Positions 43,080-54,013 of a stretch of DNA of 64,000 bases are shown piece after piece; position 1 is the stretch's first letter, and each line of letters begins with the position of its first letter. The notes beneath the pieces are model-generated. The model was not told the DNA's origin and ran no database searches. It saw only the letters and a list, made by a program, of their open reading frames with translations. The translations under genes and the position numbers were made by a program. This DNA comes from Zhengitettix transpicula (lineage: Eukaryota > Arthropoda > Insecta > Orthoptera > Tetrigidae), in NCBI GenBank assembly GCA_037074705.1, contig CM073594.1, positions 76,695,009-76,759,008 of the forward strand, read 5' to 3'.

Positions 43080-44995
43080 GCTGTGCGATTGTACGGCTTT
43101 TATAGTTCGAGAGGTCTAGCCAAAGAGATATATAAACATAATAGAGTGGCTATATCAGCGTTACAGCGCCCTGGGTGGCAGCAACAAGCAACACTGGCCG
43201 CCATTTTTAGTCGGTCCACTTCACCTAAAAACCGATTTGTGTTATGCTACTGATGGTGGAAGTTTTGAAGTTTTTTTGTTAAAATAAATTGTTTGTTATT
43301 ATAAATCATGCCAAGCGTGTGTTCAGCCTACAATTGTAATAATCGTAGTTGAAGTATCGTATTTTAGGTATCAGCATAATAATTATAAGAAGAAAGATAG
43401 CCAAATGCAGGCAAAATAAGTGATAACCTAAATACCACACAACGTTTCAGGGATCCTTGTCTTTTCTTCAGGTGTTAAGAAGAGACTAGAGCGACTAACT
43501 GCACTCGTCATTTGACAAAAAAAAAAGCTTTGGTGGTGCTGTTGTGTCGCTCTAGACTAGGAACGGTTACATGTTGCAAATAGAATGACGAGGCTACACA
43601 TTCAGTATGAGGCACAGAAAATGAAGGTAGCATTGGCTGCCCAGACACTAAGCAATTCTGTAGCAGATTTTTTGTAGAGGCTTGGGTTTGTCTGAATTTG
43701 TAAGTTGTGAGGGCACGGTAAAGTTCATAAAAATGGTAGATAAAGCATTTGATTTGTTGAGTTCGTGCAAAGTTATGAACAAGGGTACAAAAACTCCTGT
43801 GTTTAGAGGTAATAGAGTGACAATATGCAACACAATAGAAAGATCTGTACAGTATTTTATGAATTTAAAGCTGTACGATGGGAGTTTATTAATTTGTCAG
43901 GGAGGAAGTTGGGTGTGTATGGGATTGTTTTAGATCTTCTCAGTTCGATGCAACTGACAGAGAAGTTTGTGTGGAACGATTCTCCAGTTCTCAAATTTAT
44001 ATTAAGTAGGAGAATGAGCCAGGACCATTTAGAACTCTTTTTTTCTTGCATACGAAGATATGGGGGAAATCGAAATAATCCAAATGCATTACGCAGATAG
44101 AACCATCCAAAAGTGCCAATAGTACGGGAGGAATTTTGGAGACACTGGTTGTACCATTTGAAAAAAATAATTTTAAATCTTGTTCAGGTCACAATTTTGA
44201 TCATGATTACGTCCCTGAATATGAGAGATTAACATTATATTCAGAAAAAGTGGTAGAATATATTTCAGGAAGTGTTGCAAGGATGGTGGTAAAGTGTTTA
44301 GAGGTTCTCCTTGCTCCTCGCTCTCAAAGAAAAACTGGATTGATTAAGATAAAGGACTTTAAAGACAATTTTATCAACCCGTCTAAAGACGTTGTGAAAT
44401 TATTTACACTTGCTGAAAAAGTATTGAGGAATAACGAAACACAAATACGAAAGAAGAATTTGCTATTAAAATTGCGTGCGGGGGTATTCCGGATGTTGGG
44501 ACATAAACAAATTTTATTTTGTGAATTCGACTATTTAATAGTTTCGGCCGAATTTAGTGAGGAAACTCGCTACTCAATTTTTATAAAGGTTTTATTAAAA
44601 CATTACTTCAATTGCAGAATTCGTTATATGTGTAAAGAAAAAGCAATGGATGAAAGAGGACGCAACATAAGGCAATTGTATACAAAACTGATATTATTTA
44701 AAGGCCAATAAATTTTTCTATGCCTTAAATGTGTTATATTTTCTCAAACCTTAAAATGTATTGTCCTTAGAGATTTAGTTTTAGGTCATTTGTGCGACAG
44801 AGTTCAAGGCAAGCAGACGATGGGGAACGCCCACCTGACAGTATAAAAATGGCGGCTGAGTTTTCAATTTGCTTCAAACATGGCGGCGACTTGTCCAGTC
44901 TATGTTGTTTATATATGTCTTTGGGTCTAGCAGCATGGCGTGCGACCTGCGCGAAAATGGGAGGGGAGTTTGGTCATCGGAGACGCTAATAACAT
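43080..44995 (+). pseudogene. P-element/THAP9-like transposase relic
   Basis: A THAP zinc-finger start MPSVCSAYNCNNRS (43308-43349) is cut off by stops and by a foldback insertion (43375-43560). Transposase sequence resumes at 43570: KVALAAQTLSNSVADF, FIKMVDKAFDLLSS, FILSRRMSQDHLELFFSCIR (about 43995-44055), RYGGNRNNPN. It ends with a 191-codon open segment (44136-44711) containing VEYISGSVARMV and FINPSKDVVKL, typical of THAP9. Subterminal inverted repeats flank it: CAAAGAGATATATAAACATA near 43122 and its diverged inverse near 44905. Several stops and frameshifts make it non-functional. Confidence 0.85.
43375..43560. repeat. Foldback repeat family A inserted in the P-like relic
   Basis: AAGAAAGATAGCCAAATGCA, ATACCACACAACGTTTCAGG, CTTCTTCAGGTG-type word, ACTGCACTCGTCATTTGAC, then GTTGTGTCGCTCTAGAC. 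It splits the THAP domain from the rest of the transposase. Confidence 0.8.
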
Positions 44996-45039
44996 TTTTG
45001 GAAACATGCATTGTGTCATTACTAACGGGATAAACAGGC

Positions 45040-46460
45040 ACCCTGTACTTATCAGCTCTTAAATTTTACGGATTATCTGAAACTTGAGAATTAAAGTGAT
45101 TTGACAGTGGTGGAATAAAGCTTGTAAAGATATAAATAGAGTATTTCATTTTCTATAAAGTGGAAATGAATAAGGAAAAAGAATAATGTGCGTAGCAGGT
45201 GAATAAGCGATTGAAGATACGAAATTGAAGGAGTAGGTTGCAAAATTGTAAAGTAAAAAATTCTGCGTTTGAATTAAGGAGGCCACCTCTTTACCGTTCG
45301 TTTAATGTTGGATCAAATCTTTGATAAGAAATATATATATTTTTTCATGCAACAGATCCACGGGATTGCTTCTCTTGATTTCCACAACCAAACGTTCTAA
45401 ATTTTTGGAGCATTTAATTGATTTCTTAGCTTTACCGAAAGCAATACAACAAAGAAGAAATCATAACCGACACATTACAGGACGGTCGCATTGTTCACAT
45501 CTGCAGCTAACATGTGGATTGTTAATTATTGGCGAGTATTTACGTTATATACGAATCCAATAAGCTTACTTCGAATCAAGTTTAATTTAGATAAGAGAAG
45601 TTGACGATTATGCACACTGATCTCGTTGTTTCTAACGATAATTGAATATTAAAAATGCAATAAAAATAAACAAGACGTTTCTCGACTCTGCGCCAACGCT
45701 CCTGTTCGTTAACTTAAATGTTTTAGATAAAATTATCGGGTCTCAACCCGGGCCAATTGTTAGTTGAATAACATCAGGTTAACCTGATGACGATGGCGGA
45801 GCTTGCCGTCGAAACGTTGTTAGAACAGATTTACCGGGAAAGCCGTCGCTCTCCATTAAATGTTTTATTTTACAGCTATTTGCGAAGTTGCCTACGATTA
45901 CGATACATTTTCAAAACATGAACGAAAATCAGAAGCTTTCGGTGAAGCAATAAGACACGTCGTCATAAGAATTAACGAGCACAAAAATAATGTGCAACTT
46001 CGAAATCAAAATTATCCGATGATGCATGTGAATTTAATCATAAATTCAATTTTAATATATTTCGTGTAGTTTATTTAGAACCTAATTTATTTAAATGGAA
46101 AGCTAAAGACGCCGACCAGCAAGGCTGTAGTGTTAACGTTCAGGACCTTTGTAAATCTCTGATTAGTTCCGACAAAAACTGAATTGCCCCAGCAACTAAG
46201 TAAACAAAGCTTGTCACATTCACCTCAGAAACATATAAATTTTACAGAAAGTCCCAAACACTTCCGTCAGACGCGAAGACCTCGATAACAGACTGAAATA
46301 AGCTAAGAACAATATTTCCTTGCGTCAATGTTTTTAGAATAGTTCCAACAGTACCAAGTTGCCGGAGCAAAGGATCGTGTTGAACTCAGCTCCAGTTTAC
46401 CCCCCACTACATCTTAAGCGTAAAGGACCGGTGCGCATCTTTTGTCGACACGAATTGTGA
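45040..46460. other. Unclassified TE-like sequence, possibly a second Penelope-type relic
   Basis: AT-rich, followed by a distinctive block near 45778-45840 (AACCTGATGACGATGGCGG, TTGCCGTCGAAACG) of the kind found at Penelope-element ends. A 69-codon open frame (45860-46069) includes RINEHKNNVQLRNQNYP, weakly like the GIY-YIG nuclease tail. Bases 45076-45110 are an inverse copy of part of the 91-base insertion at 41929-42019. Confidence 0.4.
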
Positions 46461-46770
46461 AACGTTTCGGTCTCGACATGAGTAGTGGATGCCAGTTTGT
46501 GTTGTGTAAGTTAAACGTGCATTCAACGTATCTAGTTCATAATTTATTCCTAGTTACATGCTCATATTTCTTCTACTTCGTTGTTTTTAAATACTTTGTT
46601 ATTTTAATGAGTGGTTCAAGTAAAAGAAACCGTACCTATAGACTGAAAAGAAAACGGCCAGCACAAGATTTAAGAGTTCTCTTCGCTGGAGGGGATCTCA
46701 GCATGTATAATATGTAAATAACATGTTAAAGCTACCACATTAGCTTATAGATTAAAATGTAATCTGATTG

Positions 46771-48525
46771 CTGATAAATTTAATATTAAATAATAATAAT
46801 AATAATAATTTTAACAATGATTGGGAGGAATCGTATTGTTTGGTCAATGTTAAGGATAAATATGTTTGTTTGTTGTGCAGCTGTAGTGTTGCAGTGTTAA
46901 AAAAAACCAACAATGTGGAACATCACTTCAAGACAAACCATGTCACTTTTAATACCAATTATCCCCTTCAATCTGAATTAAGAAGAAAATAGCTAACTAA
47001 AATTGACTCTGTCTGCCCAACAATCTGATTTTACTAGACCTGCCGTAAAATCTAAAAATGCCACTGTTGCTTCTTTGAAAATTTGTCGCAAAGAAGAAAA
47101 AACCTTACCAGGATGGTGAATTCTTAAAAGAAGCATTTCGGACTGACGCCGATTGTTTACTTGAGGGATTCTCCAACAAACGTGAGATTTTGTAAGCAAT
47201 ACAAGACTTACAGTTGTCAGATAATACAGTCACAAGAAGAATACATGACATTTCAAAGGGCACGTAAACTCAATTAAAGAGTGATTTGGAAATATGTGAC
47301 TACTTTTCACTACAGTTTGACGAGTCTACAGATATAACAGACACAGCATAAGTAGCAGTTATGGTGAGAATGGTATTTAGTAACTTTATTGTAAAAAAAT
47401 ATCAACCAAATTATTACTGATGAAAGATATCTATAACATATCTAAAATCGATTGCACAAGCTTTCTGCAATAACCACAGATGGAGCATCAGCAATGGTTG
47501 GTAATATCAATGGATTTATTGCTCTCTGCAAGAAAGATAAATAATTTCCAAATTTCCTTTCGTATCACTTCATTATCCAACAGAAAGTTTTGTGTGGTAG
47601 AATACTACCTTTTGAACATGTCATAAAAATAGTTACAAAAATTGTCAACTTTATTTGAGTAGCCCCTTTGCAACACCGTCTTTTCAAAGCCCTATTAGAA
47701 AATTCTGAAGAACCTGATCTTATTCTTTATAGTAAAGTATGTTGGCTCGCTAAGGGCAAAACTCTGCCTAGATTTGTCAACTTACTTGAAGAAATAAAAA
47801 ATTATCTCAATTCCAAAGAAAAAATTTTTGCTGAATTAACGGACTCTTGCTGGCTGGTAGATTTGGGTTTCATCACTGATGTAATGGAAAAAATGAATAA
47901 TTTAAACTTGGAGCTGCAGGGTAAAGACTTACATATAGCTTCAATGTAAACTCATTTAAAGCCAAACTCGGTTTGTGGATATCACATCTGCAGATGAAAT
48001 CACTTGTACATTTCCCAAATATGAAAAAAATTATAGGCCACAAATTTACTTATCATTTGTTGTCAACCTTCAGTCACTTCAAAATCAGTTTGAAAAGCGA
48101 TTTCAAGAGTTTACCACCATCGAGCCAATGGTCACCTTTTTTGTCAATCCTAAGTTAATGTAACGAAAATGGCTCCACACATTCCAGAGCTTGTTCAAGT
48201 AAAGGCAGAAGAACTGGAGCTAGAAATTTTGGATCTTCAGAACAACATTATCCTAAAATCCAATACATCAGATGAGAACTTATGGAATATAGTTGACAAA
48301 AATAAATTTCCATTATTGAAAAGATCATCATACAAAATGAAATCGTTTTTTGGTTCCACGTATTTGTGTGTATCATTGTTTTCAACAATGAATATTATAA
48401 AATCAAAATACAGATCTCAAATAACTGATGAACATCTTAATGATCGCTTACGAGAGGCAATATCGCCATACTCTCCTAATTACGAAGACATTTCCAATAG
48501 AATGCAATGCCAAAGATCACATTGA
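46771..48525 (+). pseudogene. hAT transposase relic, ZBED5/GTF2IRD2-like
   Basis: A BED-type zinc-finger start (DWEESYCLVNVKDKYVCLLC, about 46817-46880, and a His pair VEHHFKTNHV) comes first. The transposase core follows, with LQFDESTDITDTA (about 47313-47345), TTDGASAMVGNINGFIALC (about 47475-47530), CWLAKGKTLPRF (about 47740-47775) and ELTDSCWLVDLGFITDVM. The C-terminal dimerisation segment is FPLLKRSSYKMKSFFGSTYL with FSTMNIIKSKYRSQITDEHL (about 48310-48445). In-frame stops and shifts occur between the pieces. Matches the transposase class named in the terminal-repeat call. Confidence 0.88.
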
Positions 48526-49084
48526 CTAGAGATTTCAACTTTATACAAATAATTTTTACTTTATTATTTAGTAATTATTGGTGATGTGTGTTACTTTTAT
48601 CCACATAATTCTATGTTTTTGAATTAAATTAGATAATGAATGATTAGTTTCACATCTATTTCTTTGTAACCCTGTCCTTTTCACAATGTTTTTTGACACC
48701 CTTTTTACGGTTTATTTTTTGATTTTGGTATATTATTTTACTGTTTATTTTTACATATATGACGTTTTCACCTTTTAGAGAAGTATTTGATTTTTGGTTA
48801 AACATTTATTGTGGCTGCAAAGACCCATGTGCCATTATATAAACACGTGTGAAGTAAGATATTCACTAAAGATCGTCACACCATCAATGTTAATAAACAT
48901 TGCCAATTTATTTTACATAAAAATATAAGCAACAATTTTCATGTTTAAATTAAACATTGTTTTTGCACATTTTGTGTATTAGTGCTAATGTCCAACTATA
49001 AATATACCATGAAAAAATTAATGGTGCCCGCCATCATAGTATGTGCTCTTAAGTGCAAAAAGGTTGGTGACCGCTGCCATAAAC

Positions 49085-51070
49085 AATTAACACCCCACCA
49101 GGCCACTAACTTTCTCTCTCAAGGGGAGTGGCATAGGAAAGCTTCTGATAGTGAGCACCCTATACATACATATACACATGCTCATACATACTCACATGAT
49201 CTCGTGAAAGTGTGGATTGCAGGGGCACTATTAAAAAGATGTTGAGTACAGGGCTTAGCCTGGACTGTAAGACATGTTGGAAGGAGAGTTCCCACAGGAG
49301 TTCTGCCTCTGATGAATTGGGTGGTAGAGCTTAAAGGATGGTGAGTGTGAAGCATTGAGCAAAATTGTTTATATTGTGGCTTTGGGCATGAGTGGCTACT
49401 AGGAATTGAATTTTGGAAAGTTAGACAGTGCTGTGGTGGGTGGCTATTTGTTCAGTAACAGGACTTTTGGTTTGGCTTAAATAGAATGCAGGGCAGAGTC
49501 TACAGTTAATTTGGTAGATGGTGTGGGATGAGAGGTAGGTGATGTTTTCTTTGATACAGTATGTTTTTGTGTGGTTCTGAAAGGTTGTGGTGGGCTGTAA
49601 GATAGGGCATCTGTTCCTACCACAAGGTTTGCAACCCGGCATAGGTGGGGGTTTTGCAGGGGTGGACAAGTAAGTTGCGGAGGTTGTGTGGGCGTCTGAA
49701 GGTAACCCTTGGGCAGGTGGGGAGGATGGTTTTTAGTTCAGGGTTGTATTGCAGTCCAGTGTATGCTAGGCGGTGAATCGAATTGTTTTTTCATAGTCCA
49801 GGGAAGTAGATTGTTGTGAGGGGTGGACTTATTTTCTTGTTTTGGTCCAGAGGGGGTATGGGTGTTTGGAGATTTGATAGTACATGGGTTATCTGTTTTT
49901 TGGAGGAGGTAGCTGGGATAGTTTCTATTGAAGTTGTTGAGGATCCGGTTGGTGTAAGAGGGCAGACTTTTCCAGGTGGAGCAAATACGTGCTCCCTTGA
50001 GGGTTAGACTGAACGGGAAGGAGCATTTGTGTGGTATGCATGGCAACTTGTGAAGTGCAGCTATTGGAGTGTGTTTGTGGGTTTTACAAGGACAGACGTG
50101 TTGATCGTGCCAGAACTCAGGTGTACATCAACGTTTAGGAAAGTGACTTTGGTTGGGAAGTGTTTCCAAGTGAACTTTATGGGGTGTTTGGAGTTCAGGG
50201 GGTAGAAAAATTTGGATAGGGAGTCTGGTCTGTGAGTTCATAGCATGAACATGTCATCTATGAACCTGAACTAGGCTAGGGGTTTTAATAGGGAGGAATG
50301 TAGGTGGGTCCTGTTCTAGGCATCCTATGAACAGTTTGGCGTAGGAGGGGACCATCCGGGTACCCATATTTGTGCCACTTATTTAATGGTACATGTTGTC
50401 TTGGAAGGAGAAGCAATTACTGGTGAGGGAAATCAGAAAATTGGGAGCGGGGAAAGAATATTGTGGCCTGCAGGACAAGAAGTATTCAAGTGCCGCTAGT
50501 CCATCGGCATGGGGAATATTGGTGTAGAGTGAGACAACATCTTTAGTAACCAAAAAAAGGGTATCAGGTGGAAGACGCTTTGGGAGTTCATGGAGACGGT
50601 GGTGTCTTGGATGAACGAGGGTAGTTTTCTACTATTGTTTGGAGGGACTCGTCCACCAATGCAGAAATCCTATCAGTAGAGGTGTTGTAGCCACCTTCTA
50701 TTGGTATACCAGGTTTGTGGATCAGGTAGAAGGTGGGTGTTCTGGTTTAGTTGTGGGTGAGGAGTTAAATGGAGGTTGATGACAATTTTTGGAGTTTTCC
50801 ATGTGAACAGACAAATTTGTCTATTTCAGAAGTGATGGCTAGATTGGGGTTGGTGGGTACAGATTTGTACGTTCTTTCATGTCCCAGCTCGTGAAGTGCC
50901 TCAGCCGTGTACTTCTCCAAGTCCACGATGACAATGGTGGAGCCCTTATCAGCCAGGAGAATGACAATTTTCTTATCATATTTGAGGTTTCGGAGGGCTA
51001 GGTGGTGGTTGGGTTGTTTGGGGAGCGAGTTAAGGAAGGATGGTGAGGTAACATGGGAGACTAGAGTGCG
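49085..51070 (-). pseudogene. Penelope-like element: reverse transcriptase and GIY-YIG nuclease relic
   Basis: Minus-strand relic, broken by many stops. From right to left: DKGSTIVIVDLEKYTAEAL (about 50960-50900), FYLIHKPGIPIEGG (about 50735-50695), LVTKDVVSLYTNIPHADG (about 50555-50500) with the PLE reverse-transcriptase start, GTNMGTRMV near 50355 (family GxxMGxxxAP), GARICSTWKSLPSYTNRIL (about 50005-49945), and a nuclease-like CRLCPAFYLSQTKSPVTEQI (about 49510-49450). These elements copy themselves with a telomerase-like reverse transcriptase and a GIY-YIG endonuclease. The base composition (G-rich on plus) differs from the surroundings. Confidence 0.85.
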
Positions 51071-51079
51071 GGTGAAGGT

Positions 51080-51360
51080 TTGAAGTGGGTGGATATCTGC
51101 ACTTCACAAGTTACCACCCTCACCACATAAAACACTCCCTCCCATACAGTCTAGTCCTCAGGGGAGCACATATTTGCTCTACCTGGAATAGTTTGGCCTC
51201 TTACACCAACCGGATCCTCAACGCCTTCATCAGTGGAAACTATCCCAGCTGCCTCCTCCAAAAAAGATAACCTGTGCACTATCAAATCTCCAAATACCCA
51301 GTCTGGACCAAAACAAGAAACATAGTCCACCCCTCACAACAACCTACTTTCCCTGTGGGG
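51080..51360 (+). pseudogene. Inverted partial copy of the same Penelope-like element
   Basis: Reads HFTSYHPHHIKHSLPYS, LRGAHICSTWNSLASYTNRI and NAFISGNYPSCLLQK, the plus-strand counterpart of 50100-49890. It then passes directly into TGGGGTGTTAATTGGGGG and inverse repeat B, so its nuclease region is deleted. It lies head to head with the longer copy. Confidence 0.85.
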
Positions 51361-51590
51361 TGTTAATTGGGGGTTACTAGCTGTGTGGCGGTCAAAACTC
51401 CACATGTATACCGTAGCACAGAATGGTGTAACACCTTCCTGAAGAAGGAGGTTGAGAGCCTCCAAAAATGTGAAGAACAACCTTCATTTCCTTATGGCTA
51501 CACTTTCAGGTAAGCCACAACCTCTCTCTTTTTCCTTTCAATACTAATATTGCAATTATTTTTGACAATGTTATATTCTTACTAATATCA
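51357..51590 (-). repeat. Dispersed repeat B: 3' tail of Penelope-like element (right, inverted copy)
   Basis: Inverse of 42815-43043: GGCGGTCAAAACTCC, CAGAATGGTGTAACACC, GGTAAGCCACAACC and CTTACTAATATCA. Its inner end AATTAACACCCCAC (inverse) continues without the hAT insertion. Confidence 0.88.
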
Positions 51591-52079
51591 CTCACTCACA
51601 CACACACATATGTTACTGTGAAACACCTAAATTAGTGAATGCCAAACACGACTGCAAAAGATGGAATATTTCTCATTATAATACACTTGGATCTTCGCAG
51701 GTAGATGTCTTCAAACAAAGATGCACTCTGGCATATGAAACATCTGAATTGTATTATTCTACCATCCAGAATGTCATGAGTTGTGTTGTTTTTGAAGACA
51801 GTGATATTTTTTAAAACAATTATAAGCCCTAATTGGAAGTAAACAAGAAGACAAATGATTTTATTTCTCACAAGAAAGAAACTCTAAATTACAAAACTAA
51901 GTGCTGTACATCTTGTGAATGTAAGCACCATTAAAACCTGAATAAACCAATATCCAGTACTATGCTACCAATAAATATACTTTTCAAAACTCACATTAGA
52001 ACAAGTCATGAAGGAAGAACATATAAGCTTAAAGTTGTGAAGGCAATGGTCAGTAGATGTGATAACTTGCAGGCACATA

Positions 52080-53065
52080 GTGATGTGATTACAAGTTTAT
52101 ATTGGTATATCAAGATTATTTGATGAAGTTTGTCCAGTTACGACCATTGGAAACCATGACAGCTGAAGAAGTGTATACCTCCAACTTCATATTTTCCTAA
52201 TATTTGGTGCCCCAGTGATATTACATTCAGATAATGGTACAGAATTTGGTAGTAGTCTTATGAGTTGTGTGCTATGTGGAAGGAAGTCAATCAGGATATA
52301 CAAAATATGACTCATTATTGTTCATTCATGCAGTTAACAATGAAATTGTCCGGAGGTTAGCCCAATTTGCCAAGTACACTACTTACCATGAAGAAATATG
52401 CCAGAGCGCATATGAAACCCTGTTTTGCATTAAACCAAAAAGAGGCATAGCATCACATCTGCCTGGCAAACAAATTGCATACATTGAAAAAATTGTCAAT
52501 TTTTTTTTTACTTATATTTTTCAGTAGGAAATGGCAAGGATAACCAAAATTCTATTCAAGAAAATCATCTAAAATATTCACTAAACAACATGAGGTTAAA
52601 CAAAATTCTATTGCAGCGGAGTCACAACGTTGCACATCTTCATCTCAAGCATTGACTTAACACAGTGGGATAATTTCTGCAAAAAGATCAGCCACAAAAT
52701 AGAATCTTTTACTCCAAGCAATGAAAATGTTTTGAATCTCTAAATGAAAATTTCCTCCTGCCAAAATTGGTGACACCGTACAAATACAAGTCCCTGATGT
52801 CAACCATGTATGTACAGATTCCTGAAATGTGATTGTTTTTAGAATACATGATCCCGACTTTTATAAATTAGGAAATGAAAATGGTACCCCTCAAGCAGCT
52901 TTTTACCTGTAATTTGTAAAGAAAAGTTACTTTCCCTTTAGCTTAAGATAATTCGAAAAGTGAGGGGCAAGATTTATACACACTGTAATTGCAAAATAAG
53001 TGGACTAAATGCAGCTGTAAAAGCAAAGGGGTCTTACGTAATGCAAAGTGTCCTAGAATTTTAAG
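52080..53065 (+). pseudogene. Integrase-type relic, KRBA2-like (Ginger/gypsy-derived)
   Basis: In shifting frames: RPLETMTAEEV (about 52138-52170), FGAPVILHSDNGTEF-like block (about 52200-52250, with the catalytic Asp of a DDE integrase), LCAMWKEVNQDIQNM-like, and SAYETLFCIKPKRGIASHLP (about 52405-52465). The C-terminal part has HDPDFYKLGNENGTPQ (about 52845-52890) and a Cys-rich end (TKCSCKSKGVLRNAKCP, about 53005-53055). The order matches KRBA2/SCAND3-type integrase-derived proteins. Broken by stops; the N-terminal part (51600-52080) is too decayed to place. Confidence 0.75.
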
Positions 53066-53627
53066 TAGTCGTAAAAAATAATATTTTTAAATGTTTAAAC
53101 GCACAAATTTTATTTTTTTCATATTTCAGCTTTCATTAGATTAACCTATGTTTAGATTTATTGTTGATATTATTTTGGAATACTTTTTGAGTATACTGTT
53201 TGTTTCAACTTCAATACTATTGTTATATTATGTGGTAGTACTTGAATTTTTTATAATAAATAATAAGACAAATTTTTATTTTGTTTGAATTAATTTTTTT
53301 AACATTGGCATCAGTGCATACTGATTGTTGCCATACATCGGTGTAAATGCAAAAGATGATATTTGTCAAATATTTCAGACACAGATAAAGCGACTTGAAT
53401 GTTATTTACTGGAGAATGTCAAAATTGATTTTGGTCTTACACGGTAACAAATACACATGAAAGACCAAACTTTCTCAAATTTTTGGTTCCTTGTAATAAA
53501 CTGAATGTGACACACAAAAAGTTTGTTTAAATTTCACGAGTACCAAGAAAACACATTCTCATTTCCTTAGCTTGGTCCCAGGTGTTGATATACAATGCTT
53601 CGAGGACACTTGTAGGTATATGTGCAC
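53066..53627. other. Intergenic, RABGGTB 3' flank
   Basis: AT-rich. Several TTTATT words (AATAAA on the minus strand) lie near 53110 and 53160 and could be polyadenylation signals, but none can be chosen. Confidence 0.4.
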
Positions 53628-54013
53628 TTACACTGAAAGTTTCTGAGGTCTTAGGCCAAGTCTATCAATGACATTTTGAGGCATGCAAAAGGTTGGATTG
53701 ATAGCTTTGAGTGACTGTTCTCCTAAAAGTGAAAGTGCAGCCAATCCAAACAATGTGTGAAATGGATCTGGCATGTCACCTGGCCGGTCACTGAAACCCC
53801 CTGTTTCTGTGTCCTGGCATGCCAAGACAAAAGAAATTAAAGAATCTCGATTCACCCAGTGCAGACGACCAAGTATACTCATAGATGCTAGAACCCACCA
53901 AGAGTAACACACATCTGGTAGCTTTTCTGGTCGACCATTGAGACCACCAGACGGCAGCTGACGCTCGCAGAGCCACCAGCCGAGTAAATCAGCATCCACT
54001 CTATGCAAGTTGC
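53628..54013 (-). CDS. RABGGTB: RABGGTB exon 6 (stop codon, zinc site)
   Basis: Starts with two bases completing Gly, then [59 protein letters not shown] and FHTLFG. Ends LRPQKLSV and TAA (53630-53628). Holds all three zinc ligands. Confidence 0.97.

Larger units (their letters stand above)
43052..49076 (+). mobile_element. hAT-type composite insertion with 8-bp target duplication
   Basis: The left terminus is CAGGGCTCTCCAACCT. The right terminus read inward is CAGCGGTCACCAACCT, 13 of 16 matching and of the hAT form. The flanks CCATAGAC (43044-43051) and CCATAAAC (49077-49084) match at 7 of 8 positions, as expected for an aged 8-bp duplication. It contains the hAT transposase relic (46771-48525) and a P/THAP9-like relic near the left end. 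See findings for the empty-site comparison. Confidence 0.8.
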
